A model generated the notes under the pieces. The model saw nothing but the letters and a program-made list of their open reading frames with translations, made no database searches and was not told the origin of the DNA. Source: G963676795 sp963677215 (lineage in GTDB: Bacteria > Desulfobacterota > Desulfuromonadia > Desulfuromonadales > Geopsychrobacteraceae). From it: a stretch of 64,000 nt of DNA. Positions 1 through 7,949 of the stretch are shown here, piece by piece (the first letter of the stretch is position 1; each line of letters starts with the position of its first letter). The translations under genes and the position numbers were made by a program. The stretch covers positions 2,542,001-2,606,000 of the forward strand of contig OY781919.1 of assembly GCA_963677215.1 (NCBI GenBank). Reading direction: 5' to 3'.

Positions 1-794
1 CCGACGTTGCCAACCGGGTTGAACAGTTGCTCGCCGAGCGTGGTGTCATCGTCCGCACTGCTGTCGAGGTTGAGCATATCGGCGGCACCTCCGCCGTCGA
101 GGGGGTCTTCCTGCGCGACGGCAGCAAGATCGAGGCGGATGCCGTGATTATGGCGGTTGGTTATCGTCCAGAAGTTCAGTTGGCGCAGGATGCCGGGTTG
201 CCGATTTCACCGCTCGGATTTATCAGGGTCGATGAATACATGCGCACAGAAGATCCCCATGTCTTTGCCATCGGAGACTGTGCAGAAAAACGCGATTTTG
301 TCACCCGTAAGCCGGTAATGACCATGCTTGCCTCAACCGCCTGTGCCGAAGCACGAATCGCCGGAATGAACCTATTCGGACTGTCTGCGATTAAAACCTT
401 CAACGGGACGATCTCGATCTTTTCAACGGCCATTGGCCCCACCGGTATCGGCATTGCCGGGTTGACCGAAAAGATTGCCGCAGAAGAAAACTTCAATTAC
501 GTGACCGGCGCGTTTGAAGGGATTGACCATCATCCCGGCACCCTGGCCGGTACCCATAAGCAGTACGTCAAGCTGGTCGTCGGCAAGGAGTCGGGAGTCA
601 TTCTTGGTGGGGAGGTCTACGGCGGGCTGTCGGTTGGTGAGCTGATCAACACCATAGGTATCATCATTCAGAGCCGCATGACCGTCAACGGACTGCTGAC
701 CGCCCAGCTGGGCACCCATCCGCTGCTGACGGCCTCTCCGGCTGGCTACCCGTTGGTCAAGGCCGCCGAGGATGCCGCGATCAAGATGAGGTAG
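1..794 (+). CDS. FAD-dependent pyridine nucleotide-disulfide oxidoreductase, 3' part (gene starts before the window)
   Basis: The reading frame is open from the first bases, so only the C-terminal part (about 264 residues) is visible. It shows the end of the NAD(P)H-binding region with a GYRPE stretch, the second FAD contact (VFAIGDCAE), and a C-terminal dimerisation domain. This is the layout of NADH oxidase, CoA-disulfide reductase and related enzymes. The redox-active cysteine lies in the missing N-terminal part, so the substrate cannot be assigned. The gene ends about 50 bases before a strong terminator and faces a SAM-I riboswitch transcribed from the other strand. Family is clear; exact function is not. 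Confidence 0.8.
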   Translation, partial: DVANRVEQLLAERGVIVRTAVEVEHIGGTSAVEGVFLRDGSKIEADAVIMAVGYRPEVQLAQDAGLPISPLGFIRVDEYMRTEDPHVFAIGDCAEKRDFVTRKPVMTMLASTACAEARIAGMNLFGLSAIKTFNGTISIFSTAIGPTGIGIAGLTEKIAAEENFNYVTGAFEGIDHHPGTLAGTHKQYVKLVVGKESGVILGGEVYGGLSVGELINTIGIIIQSRMTVNGLLTAQLGTHPLLTASPAGYPLVKAAEDAAIKMR

Positions 795-843
795 GGGCAG
801 CGAGCCGATGTTTCTGACTCAGTAGATCCTTTGAATATTTGTT

Positions 844-876
844 GTTAAAAGCCCCCGCCTGTCTGGGGCTTTTAAC
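844..876. terminator. Bidirectional-type terminator hairpin
   Basis: A perfect 12-bp stem (GTTAAAAGCCCC paired with GGGGCTTTTAAC) with a 9-base loop. The arms supply A and T tracts on both sides, so it can end the upstream oxidoreductase transcript and also stop transcripts arriving from the minus strand. Confidence 0.8.
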
Positions 877-913
877 GTCAGGTGCAGGTTTTTTTTGATA
901 GACAAGAACAGAT

Positions 914-942
914 AAAAAATGCCCCAACTGGCAGGTTGGGGC
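914..942 (-). terminator. Intrinsic terminator (expression platform) of the SAM-I riboswitch
   Basis: Read on the minus strand, an 8-bp stem GCCCCAAC/GTTGGGGC with a 6-base loop is followed by a run of six T. It lies 12 bases downstream of the riboswitch aptamer, the usual place for a SAM-responsive transcription terminator. Confidence 0.85.
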
Positions 943-954
943 TAAAAGTGCAGT

Positions 955-1041
955 CTTATCTTTCTGGAATTAGCACCGTTCCTCCGGATGAGGTGGTTGC
1001 TGCAGTGTCACTGGGCCAGTCCCTCGGCTGCTCTTGATAAG
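955..1041 (-). promoter_or_regulatory. SAM-I (S-box) riboswitch aptamer
   Basis: The minus strand has the S-box hallmarks in order: CTTATCAAGAG at the 5' end, GAGGGACTGGCCC, a GCAACC block, GGTGCTAATTCC, and a closing GATAAG that pairs with CTTATC to form P1. S-adenosylmethionine binding to this family normally favours termination ahead of methionine or sulfur genes. Here a promoter lies upstream (1051-1078) and a terminator follows, but no minus-strand gene lies beyond. The only neighbour is the convergent oxidoreductase gene. It is either an orphan, an antisense-RNA controller, or a source of a trans-acting small RNA. Confidence 0.92.
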
Positions 1042-1050
1042 TTATGATAA

Positions 1051-1078
1051 AAAATACCAGATAGTAACATTCTGTCAA
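1051..1078 (-). promoter_or_regulatory. Sigma-70-type promoter for the SAM-I riboswitch RNA
   Basis: On the minus strand a perfect -35 box TTGACA (1073-1078) is followed by 16 bases and TATTTT as a -10-like box (1051-1056). The start point would fall around 1044, just upstream of the aptamer. This is a sequence match only. Confidence 0.6.
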
Positions 1079-1362
1079 GGGCAGAATAACAGTGAGTCGC
1101 TTTTGAAACATTCCGGTATGGGAACCAGATATGCTGGTTCGAACGTCGTTAAGTGAGTTTCTTCTCCTCCGTTTATACTCTCATTCTTATTTACTTTCAG
1201 TCAGTTGAATTGTTTGGCCAGCGGTCATTCGAAGGGTTGTTTCCGCTTCAGGCCGGAAAATATGGATTGTTTTGTCGCTAGCTAATTGTTATACGTGAAT
1301 CGATTCTGGTTCTTGGCGAGAAGAGGTGATCCTTTTTATTTGACTGAGTCAGGGAGGCTGGT
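1079..1362. other. Intergenic region upstream of the sigma-54 regulator, with a palindrome
   Basis: No gene is seen. It holds a 7-bp inverted repeat GAACCAG-N5-CTGGTTC at 1122-1140, which may be an operator or small hairpin. A copy of the GAATCGAT-type motif (1295-1312, GTGAATCGATTCTGGTTC) resembles motifs found near the sigma-54 promoters of this window. The regulator's ribosome binding site, AGGGAGG, lies around 1351. Confidence 0.4.
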
Positions 1363-2829
1363 GTGGCAGATAACCGGGTAAAAGATCCTAAGGTTTCAAC
1401 GAAGGAAAACGATGCACTTTATAAAAAAGGTCAGTTGCAGGTCCTTGAAATGGGCGACAACGTTGCGGATGGAGTGTTCGTTGTCGATCATGACGGAATG
1501 ATCCTTGGAGCGAACAGCCTGATCTGCGAATGGTTCAACCTCTGCGAGTCCAAGCTGAAGGGGAAGCATATTTCGGTTACCCAGGAAGAGATTGCCATAG
1601 CGAATTCTAAAATGCTCAAGGATTTTCGCTCTGTAACGAATGTTTTCTGGGAGAAAAATACTCAAAAGCGCGTTCTGATGACCTGTTCTCCCTTCTTCAA
1701 TCAGGAGGGAGTTTTTCTCTGCGGAGTTACGGTGCTGCGTGACCTGACCGATATTCTGGAGCTCAGCTTTCAACTGAATATGATGAAGAATGAAAAGCAA
1801 ATGCAGCCAGATGAACGCAACAAGTTGAAAGGTCGTTACGAGAATACCGCGCTTATCGGTGACAGTAAATATATGCTTCGCCTCAAGCATACTGTTGAGC
1901 GTGTTGCAAAAACAGATGCGACGGTACTTATCCAGGGCGAGACCGGAAGTGGCAAGGAGGTGGTTGCCAGGGAACTGCATCGTTGTTCACCCCGTTCGAA
2001 CAAGCCGTTTATCACTATTAATTGTGCTGCCATACCGGAAAGCCTTTTGGAGTCAGAGCTGTTTGGCTACGTGAAGGGTGCGTTTACCAATTCAGCAAAC
2101 AAAGACCAAAAAGGACTATTTGAAGCTGCAGACGGTGGAACCCTGCTTCTTGACGAGATTGGCGATATGCCGCTTGCCCTGCAGACCAAGCTGTTGCGCG
2201 TGCTGCAGGAAAAAGAAATCAGGCGTATCGGAGATACATCGAAAATTCCTGTTGATGTCAGGTTCTTAGCTGCGACAAATTGTGATCTGGTTTCAATGGT
2301 CAAAGAAAAGAAGTTCCGGCAGGATCTCTACTTCAGGCTCAATGTTGTCAATATCGTCATTGCTCCATTGAGAGAAAGAAAAGATGATATCGGGATGTTA
2401 TCAGACAGTATTCTCCGGAAGTATAATAGAAAATACGAAAAAAAATGCAGTTTGGATATGAGGGCACTGTTCGCTCTGGAGCAACATGATTGGCCAGGTA
2501 ACGTCAGGGAACTTGAAAATGTTATAGAGAGACTGGTTCTATTTGGCGACGAAGTGATCGGTTTTGACGATGTCTACGAGATCGTCAATGTCACAAAGAA
2601 ACATTTTCCTTATGAGACTCTCAATACCTCAGCCATGAGCAGTTTGTCATGTGGCGACTTGTCCCTTAAGGAGCAGGTTCAGGAGTTTGAACGTCAAAAA
2701 ATCTCCGAGGCCCTGCAGCAGTGCGGAAGCACCCGCAAGGCTGCCAAGCTGCTGGGGATGAGTCAGTCCAGCATCATGAGGAGGATACAGGCTTTGGAGA
2801 TCAATGAAATCCAGGAACAATCTGCCTGA
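1363..2829 (+). CDS. Sigma-54-dependent transcriptional activator (PAS, AAA+, Fis-type HTH)
   Basis: 488 residues from a GTG start preceded by AGGGAGG. Order: a PAS-like sensor (about 25-135), a sigma-54 AAA+ domain (about 160-400) with Walker A GETGSGKE at 192-199 and Walker B LLLDEI at 261-266, and a Fis/TyrR-type helix-turn-helix at the C-terminus (about 450-482). The sigma-54 contact loop reads GAFTNS (239-244) instead of the usual GAFTGA. The key Phe-Thr pair is kept but the following Gly is changed. It sits directly before a catabolic cluster that has a good -24/-12 promoter, so it is the obvious candidate activator. The PAS domain may sense a phenolic substrate (inference). A terminator follows at 2960. 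Confidence 0.9.
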   Translation: MADNRVKDPKVSTKENDALYKKGQLQVLEMGDNVADGVFVVDHDGMILGANSLICEWFNLCESKLKGKHISVTQEEIAIANSKMLKDFRSVTNVFWEKNTQKRVLMTCSPFFNQEGVFLCGVTVLRDLTDILELSFQLNMMKNEKQMQPDERNKLKGRYENTALIGDSKYMLRLKHTVERVAKTDATVLIQGETGSGKEVVARELHRCSPRSNKPFITINCAAIPESLLESELFGYVKGAFTNSANKDQKGLFEAADGGTLLLDEIGDMPLALQTKLLRVLQEKEIRRIGDTSKIPVDVRFLAATNCDLVSMVKEKKFRQDLYFRLNVVNIVIAPLRERKDDIGMLSDSILRKYNRKYEKKCSLDMRALFALEQHDWPGNVRELENVIERLVLFGDEVIGFDDVYEIVNVTKKHFPYETLNTSAMSSLSCGDLSLKEQVQEFERQKISEALQQCGSTRKAAKLLGMSQSSIMRRIQALEINEIQEQSA

Positions 2830-2959
2830 TTCGAAATCGATTCGCTTTTTGAGACCGATCCGGAATCGGTTGGTTGGTTTTAAAGTCCAAAGAAAACAGT
2901 ATGTTGAGATATTTTTTCGGGCTCTTCCATAGAGCCGTCCCTGCCAACAGCTTTTGATT

Positions 2960-2987
2960 ATGCCGTCTTCGGACGGCATTTTTTTTT
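2960..2987 (+). terminator. Intrinsic terminator of the sigma-54 regulator gene
   Basis: An 8-bp stem ATGCCGTC/GACGGCAT with a TTCG tetraloop is followed by a run of nine T. Typical rho-independent terminator. Confidence 0.9.
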
Positions 2988-3328
2988 AGTACAGCACCTT
3001 GGCATTGAGTGTTTTTGTCAAGCTAACCCCCCTCCGCCGATTTTAGTTATTCCATTTTGAACGCTGACATTCCACCGAGAAATTTTTAAGTATACAGAAC
3101 TATTAGCTTAATCCTTTTTCAGGTGCTTTATTTTACGGCTTGGAAAATCAAATATTTTTCGATTCAAAAACGGTTCATCACGTTGCAGGCTTGTGGTGTT
3201 CATTCTTTATAATAGCGCTCATTTCTAAAATTTTGAAATTTCTTCAATCATTTAACTGCCTGTAAATAAACATAAAATCTTATTGTTTAGAGCTTTTCAC
3301 TGCAAATTGACAACGTAAAACTGAAGCT
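2988..3328. other. AT-rich upstream region of the catabolic operon, candidate activator site
   Basis: No convincing gene. It is distinctly AT-rich. At 3155-3176 it carries a TTCGATTC-AAAA-CGGTTC arrangement that resembles motifs at 24826-24840 and 24620-24633. It lies about 155 bases upstream of the -24/-12 promoter, a normal distance for a sigma-54 enhancer site. Binding is inferred, not shown. Confidence 0.35.
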
Positions 3329-3344
3329 TGGCCCGCTCTTTGCC
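3329..3344 (+). promoter_or_regulatory. Sigma-54 (-24/-12) promoter of the phloroglucinol-type operon
   Basis: TTGGCCCGCTCTTTGC fits TGGCAC-N5-TTGC with one mismatch in the -24 element and the obligatory GG and GC exactly 10 bases apart. Transcription would start about 55 bases upstream of the cupin gene. A sigma-54 activator gene lies immediately upstream. Confidence 0.8.
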
Positions 3345-3408
3345 ATAGTCCAAAAGCAAGAAACATTCGTCGAAAACAAAAACTAGATTTGCAAAGGAGG
3401 TTCTGGCG

Positions 3409-3756
3409 ATGAGTTACAAGATCGTTCGCAAAGAGGATGCATATGGATATGAGGCTCCATTGCATTACCAGATGCACGCGACGCGACTCCATGATCCGGA
3501 TGATGTCAACGATGGTCGACTGGTTATCGGGCTGTCTCATTTCCTGCCGGGAGGAGGTTGTGAGTTCGGCTGTAATCAGATGGAGAGTGTTTATTACATC
3601 ATGACCGGTCAGATGACTTTGAAAACTGAGCTGGAGGAAACCGTTTTAAATCCAGGGGATAGCTTTCATTGTGGGGCAGGAACACTGAAGGGTATCCATA
3701 ACTTTGGGACGGAGTCATGCCAAATGCTGGTTTGTCTCTTACCACCCAAAAAATGA
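3409..3756 (+). CDS. Small cupin-domain protein, first gene of the catabolic operon
   Basis: 115 residues with a single cupin fold: a conserved-type ESVYYIMTGQM segment (about 64-74) followed by a PGDSFHCG stretch (about 83-90). Ribosome binding site AAGGAGG precedes the ATG. Single-domain cupins can be metal-dependent isomerases, decarboxylases or ligand-binding proteins, and the sequence alone does not decide. The operon position, directly ahead of a phloroglucinol-reductase-like SDR, suggests a role in handling the aromatic or cyclic intermediates or in sensing them. The usual metal-binding histidine pair of the first motif is not clearly visible, so a non-catalytic role is possible. Confidence 0.75.
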   Translation: MSYKIVRKEDAYGYEAPLHYQMHATRLHDPDDVNDGRLVIGLSHFLPGGGCEFGCNQMESVYYIMTGQMTLKTELEETVLNPGDSFHCGAGTLKGIHNFGTESCQMLVCLLPPKK

Positions 3757-3775
3757 TTCAGGGAGGCTAACAGAT

Positions 3776-4555
3776 ATGAAAAATTTATTTGATTTGACAG
3801 GGAAAAAAGCCGTCGTCATCGGCGGCGGTGGCGGCATCGGCAAGGCGATTGCCGCAGGGCTTGCGTCTGCTGGTGCGGAGGTTGTTATCGCCAGCCGCAA
3901 TATGCAGACGCTGGAAGAGGCCTCGGCGGAAATCAAGGCTGAGACGGGTTGTTCTGTCGGTTGCCTCACTGTTGATGCAGCCGATGCAGAAAGTATCCAG
4001 ACGTTGGCCGATGATTGTGTCGCCAGGATGGGGACTGTCGATATCCTGGTTAATTCGCAAGGGTTTAACAAGAAGGTTCCGACGCTGGATATCCCGGTTG
4101 AAGACTGGGATGCAATGTTTAATGTCAATGTTCGTGGTGTCATGCTCGCCTGCAGGGCCTTCGGCAAGATCATGGTGGCCAAAAAGTACGGCAAAATCAT
4201 CAACGTCACTTCGATCCGCGGTATCCGTGCCGTTATCGGCGGTGCCGGGAATACCTGCTACAGCACCACCAAGGGCAGCGTGGATATGCTGACCAAGAGT
4301 CTGGCCTCCGAGTGGGCCAAGGATAATGTCCATGTTAACGGAATCGGTCCGGTTATTACCGAAACGCCGATGATGGTCAGCGTCTTCGAGCAAAATCCGG
4401 ATTTGAAACCCAATATTCTGAAAAATATCCCAATGGGGCGGATCGGCAAAACCGAAGACAACATCGGTCCGGCAATTTTCCTGGCATCGGAAGCTTCTGA
4501 CTTCATGACCGGCCAGATCATCTATCCAGACGGTGGCAGCGCAGCCGTCGTCTAA
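3776..4555 (+). CDS. Short-chain dehydrogenase/reductase, probable phloroglucinol reductase
   Basis: 259 residues, a normal SDR length. Visible are the nucleotide-binding glycine motif (GGGGGIG, 17-22 region), NSQG at 93-96 in place of NNAG, and catalytic Ser146, Tyr162 and Lys166 (YSTTK). The ATG at 3776 is chosen because it follows GGGAGG and starts the domain directly. An in-frame ATG further upstream overlaps the cupin gene. Phloroglucinol reductase, which reduces phloroglucinol to dihydrophloroglucinol with NADPH, is an SDR of this type. The assignment rests on the neighbours: transhydroxylase, cyclase-type hydrolase, hydroxyacyl dehydrogenase and BKACE. Family certain, substrate inferred. 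Confidence 0.8.
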   Translation: MKNLFDLTGKKAVVIGGGGGIGKAIAAGLASAGAEVVIASRNMQTLEEASAEIKAETGCSVGCLTVDAADAESIQTLADDCVARMGTVDILVNSQGFNKKVPTLDIPVEDWDAMFNVNVRGVMLACRAFGKIMVAKKYGKIINVTSIRGIRAVIGGAGNTCYSTTKGSVDMLTKSLASEWAKDNVHVNGIGPVITETPMMVSVFEQNPDLKPNILKNIPMGRIGKTEDNIGPAIFLASEASDFMTGQIIYPDGGSAAVV

Positions 4556-4594
4556 TTCATAGAGGCAACATCAAACCATTAAGGAGGAAAGAAA

Positions 4595-5602
4595 ATGGGT
4601 AAGAAAGTATTTGTTGATTTGAGCCATCCTTTCAGTGCTGAAGCTCCACGCTGGCCATACTTTGAGAAGGCGACTGTTGACAGCGCCCACACCATGGCTA
4701 AAAGCGGTGTTTTGACCCAATGGATCAATGTGCCACAGCATACCGGTACCCACTGCGATGCTCCCCGTCACGTCATGGAATACGAGTTCGATGGTCGTCG
4801 CGCCAGATATACCCATGAAATGCCGATCGATGCCTACACCGGCGAGGCTGTCTGTCTGCCGATCGAGGTTGAGCCTTGGGCTCTGATCAAGCCTGCAGAT
4901 CTTGAAGCTGGTTGTGCCAAAGCTAAAATCAGCCCGAAAGAGCTGGCCGGCATGGTTGTCGTTCTGGATACCGGCATGCACAAGTACTACGACGATTCCA
5001 AAGCTTACTATCACTATGCCTGCGGTACTGGTGTCGACGCCGGTAACTGGTTTGTCGAGCACAAGGTCAAGTGTGTTGCCATGGACGGCCAGGCTCTCGA
5101 TCACCCTCTGCACACCGCCATGGGTGTCAACGGTGGTACCCGCCTGAACCTGCTGGGCCATTCCGGTCGTCATCTGGTTGATGAGTACAAAGAGCTGTTC
5201 GGTGAAGAGGCTTACGCCGAATTCGATAAGGATGAATTCATCCGGGTGTTTGGCCAGAATGCCTACGATGAGAAGTACGGTTTCCTTGAGGCCCACAGCG
5301 GCTGGGGCACTTGGGAGCCTTGCCACAAGCTGATGCTGGGTAACGGCATTGTTGGTGTCGAAAACCTGGGTGGCGATCTGTCCAAGGTCAGCGGTAAGCG
5401 TTTCCGCTTCAACTGCTTCCCAATGCGTTGGTACATGGGCGACGGTTCTATCGCTCGCTGTGTTGCCGAAATCGACGAAGATCAACTGAATGACGTGCCG
5501 GACAGAGAATACTTCTACTGCGGTACCGGCTATGCCGACGCAGCTCACGGCGGCGCAAACGGCGCTGAATACATCGCACGACTGTTCAACCGTAATAAAT
5601 AA
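4595..5602 (+). CDS. Cyclase-family metal hydrolase, probable dihydrophloroglucinol cyclohydrolase
   Basis: 335 residues of the cyclase/kynurenine-formamidase family, with the diagnostic HxGTHxDxPxH metal motif at 49-59 (His49, His53, Asp55, His59). Members are Mn- or Zn-dependent hydrolases opening rings or amides. Dihydrophloroglucinol cyclohydrolase, which opens dihydrophloroglucinol to 3-hydroxy-5-oxohexanoate, belongs to this family, and the gene lies right after the SDR that would make its substrate. The protein is longer than the roughly 210-residue bacterial kynurenine formamidases. No tryptophan-pathway genes are near, which argues against KynB. Ribosome binding site AAGGAGG. Confidence 0.8.
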   Translation: MGKKVFVDLSHPFSAEAPRWPYFEKATVDSAHTMAKSGVLTQWINVPQHTGTHCDAPRHVMEYEFDGRRARYTHEMPIDAYTGEAVCLPIEVEPWALIKPADLEAGCAKAKISPKELAGMVVVLDTGMHKYYDDSKAYYHYACGTGVDAGNWFVEHKVKCVAMDGQALDHPLHTAMGVNGGTRLNLLGHSGRHLVDEYKELFGEEAYAEFDKDEFIRVFGQNAYDEKYGFLEAHSGWGTWEPCHKLMLGNGIVGVENLGGDLSKVSGKRFRFNCFPMRWYMGDGSIARCVAEIDEDQLNDVPDREYFYCGTGYADAAHGGANGAEYIARLFNRNK

Positions 5603-5626
5603 TTATCGTTAACGTGCCAGCCAATT

Positions 5627-5660
5627 GGATAGCTCCCGGAGGGACTTCCGGGAGCTATCC
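5627..5660 (+). other. Strong intra-operon hairpin without U-tract
   Basis: A 14-bp perfect stem (GGATAGCTCCCGGA and its complement) with a 6-base loop lies between the cyclohydrolase and thiolase genes. A-rich sequence follows, not T, so it is not a classical terminator. It may stabilise or process the mRNA. Confidence 0.6.
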
Positions 5661-5743
5661 AAAAGCACTTCTGAAGCTTGGGACCTGAACTTGTATCTGA
5701 TGCTTGCAGGTGGCCGGCAATTAGTGAAGAGAGATAGATATTC

Positions 5744-6931
5744 ATGCAAACAGAAGATGTCGTCATTATCAGTGGAGCCCGTACGCCGATCGGCGATTTT
5801 CAGGGTTCGCTGAAAAGTGTTATGCCGGTCGACCTGGCATGTGTAGCCGTGAACGAAGCAATCAAGAGAAGTCAGCTCAAGCCTGAGCAGTTTGAAGAGC
5901 TTGCACTGGGAATGCTCTACAAACAGGGATCCAAGGGGAACCCTGGCCGGCAGGTCCAGATAAAGTGTGGCATGCCAGACAGCAGTTGGGCTTATACGGT
6001 AGATCAGCAGTGCGCTTCAGGGATGCGTGCCTTCGAAAGCGTTGCCGCCTCTATTCAGCTCGGTAAGACATCTATCGGTCTTGCGGGTGGTGTCGAAAGT
6101 ATGTCGAATGCGCCCTACCTGTTGATGAAAGCGCGTGATGGACACCGTATGGGTGATCAGATGGTTCTGGACAGTATGCTCTATGACGGTCTGGTCTGTG
6201 CACTCTATGGCAAGCACATGGGGTGTACCGCTGAAAATTTGGCCGAAAAATACAATATCAGTCGCGAAGAACAGGACGAATTGGCCGTGCTGAGTCATCA
6301 GCGGGCAAACACCGCCATCGAAAACGGGGTGTTTGAGGATGAGATCGTTCCTGTAACCATAAAGAATAAAAAAGGTGATGTTGTTGTTGCAAGGGATGAG
6401 CATCCACGCAAGGACATCAGTATGGAGAAGCTTGCTTCTCTGCGCCCTGCCTTCAGGGAAAACGGTACCGTCACCGCAGGGAATGCTTCCAGTGTAAACG
6501 ATGGTGCCGCTGCACTGGTTCTGAGTAGTGCAACAAAAGCTGAAGAACTGGGTATCAGGCCCATGGCCAAGATCCTGTCTATCGCTAATGCCGGAGTCGC
6601 CCCTGAGATCATGGGGATTGGGCCAGCCTATGCAATCCCCAAGGCTCTGGATATGGCCGGGCTGACCCTGGAGGATATCGGCTGTTTCGAGATCAACGAA
6701 GCCTTTGCCGCCCAGTTTCTCGCCTGCGACCGTGAGCTGAAGCTGGACATGAGCAAGGTCAATATCAATGGTTCCGGCATCGGTTTGGGGCATCCCGTCG
6801 GTTGTACCGGCGCCCGGATTCTGGTCTCACTCATTCATCAGATGAAGCGCATGGGAAGCCGTTACGGCCTGGCCTCTCTCTGCGTCGGCGGCGGACCGGC
6901 CATGGCGACCGTTGTCAAGTTGATTGATTAA
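5744..6931 (+). CDS. Thiolase (acetyl-CoA acetyltransferase type)
   Basis: 395 residues, a normal thiolase length. Visible are the acyl-accepting Cys90 (DQQCASG), the NEAFA motif, the GLGHPVGCTG histidine motif and the C-terminal CVGGG with the second catalytic cysteine. It would cleave acetoacetyl-CoA into two acetyl-CoA, the last step after the BKACE lyase and the CoA-transferase in this cluster. Acetoacetyl-CoA specificity is inferred from the context; a general 3-ketoacyl-CoA thiolase cannot be excluded. Preceded by a 140-base gap with a strong hairpin, and followed after 24 bases by the hydroxyacyl dehydrogenase gene. Confidence 0.9.
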   Translation: MQTEDVVIISGARTPIGDFQGSLKSVMPVDLACVAVNEAIKRSQLKPEQFEELALGMLYKQGSKGNPGRQVQIKCGMPDSSWAYTVDQQCASGMRAFESVAASIQLGKTSIGLAGGVESMSNAPYLLMKARDGHRMGDQMVLDSMLYDGLVCALYGKHMGCTAENLAEKYNISREEQDELAVLSHQRANTAIENGVFEDEIVPVTIKNKKGDVVVARDEHPRKDISMEKLASLRPAFRENGTVTAGNASSVNDGAAALVLSSATKAEELGIRPMAKILSIANAGVAPEIMGIGPAYAIPKALDMAGLTLEDIGCFEINEAFAAQFLACDRELKLDMSKVNINGSGIGLGHPVGCTGARILVSLIHQMKRMGSRYGLASLCVGGGPAMATVVKLID

Positions 6932-6955
6932 TTTATCCCTTTAGGAGGAAGCACT

Positions 6956-7903
6956 ATGAGTATCAAGACTGTGACAGTCATTGGTGCAGGAATGATGGGC
7001 AACGCGTTGGCTCAGGTCTTTGCCTCTAATCCTGACATTGAGAGGGTCATTTTAAGAACAAGGCAGCTCAAGGATGATCGTTTCGAACCGATCGAAAAAA
7101 ATCTCGACATCATGATCGCCGCAGGTGCTGCAACCGAAGAAGAGAAGGCTTTCGTTCTGCGGCGCATAGAGTTCATCACCGATTTGAAGGAAGCAACCAA
7201 GGATTCTGATTTTGTCATTGAGTGTGCCCCTGAGGTGCTGGAGACGAAGCAGGACCTGTTCGCGGAGATCGAGGGGTACTGCAAAGACACGACGATTCTC
7301 GCGACCAACACCTCGGTTATGAGCCCGACGGAAATTGCTGAGAAGTGTACTCATAAAGAGCGTGTCGTCGGCGCCCACTTCTGGAATCCAGGACACCTGA
7401 TTCCTCTGGTTGAGGTGGTCAAGTCTGCCTACACCTCAGAAGAGGTCATGGACGCGACCATGGATCTGATGGCCAAGTGTGGCAAGGAACCGATCTACTG
7501 CAAAAAAGATGTTCCCGGTTTTGTCGCCAACCGTCTGCAGCATGCCCTGTGGCGTGAAGCCTTCTATATGGTGGAAAACGGCATCGCCGATGCGGCGACG
7601 GTCGACAAGGCCTGCAAGTTCGGACCGGGACTGCGCTGGCCGCAGATGGGGCCGATGGAAAACAGCGATATGGCAGGCCTGGATCTGACCAGGAACATTC
7701 ATAAATACATTCTCAAACATCTGGCAGACAACCACGAGCACAGTCATATGCTGGATGACATGCTGGAGCAGGGACTGAACGGTTTTAAGACAGGTGGCAA
7801 GGGCTGGCAGGAGTGGACACCTGAGCAGATGGAGGCGTCCTTTACAGGACTGCGCGAATATCTTCTCGAGTATTTGGCAAAACGTAAACGGGCAACATTG
7901 TAA
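6956..7903 (+). CDS. 3-hydroxyacyl-CoA-dehydrogenase-like enzyme, probable 3-hydroxy-5-oxohexanoate dehydrogenase
   Basis: 315 residues. The Rossmann motif GAGMMG is at 10-15, and the family's catalytic pair appears as His141 (AHFWNP) and Glu153. The C-terminal domain has a GLRWPQMGP stretch reminiscent of lambda-crystallin and L-carnitine-dehydrogenase relatives rather than FadB. In the phloroglucinol pathway a dehydrogenase of this fold oxidises 3-hydroxy-5-oxohexanoate to 3,5-dioxohexanoate (triacetate). The neighbours fit this role. Alternatives are a 3-hydroxybutyryl-CoA or carnitine-type dehydrogenase. Ribosome binding site TAGGAGG. Confidence 0.75.
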   Translation: MSIKTVTVIGAGMMGNALAQVFASNPDIERVILRTRQLKDDRFEPIEKNLDIMIAAGAATEEEKAFVLRRIEFITDLKEATKDSDFVIECAPEVLETKQDLFAEIEGYCKDTTILATNTSVMSPTEIAEKCTHKERVVGAHFWNPGHLIPLVEVVKSAYTSEEVMDATMDLMAKCGKEPIYCKKDVPGFVANRLQHALWREAFYMVENGIADAATVDKACKFGPGLRWPQMGPMENSDMAGLDLTRNIHKYILKHLADNHEHSHMLDDMLEQGLNGFKTGGKGWQEWTPEQMEASFTGLREYLLEYLAKRKRATL

Positions 7904-7949
7904 GTTTTTCTGGGGTGAGTATTCAAGAGACGTTCAAAGAGGAGGCAGT

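Noticed and set aside
1119..1134. Fifth sigma-54 promoter (TGGGAACCAGATATGC) before the activator gene
   Set aside because: Spacing is right but both boxes are poor; the sequence is better explained as a palindrome.
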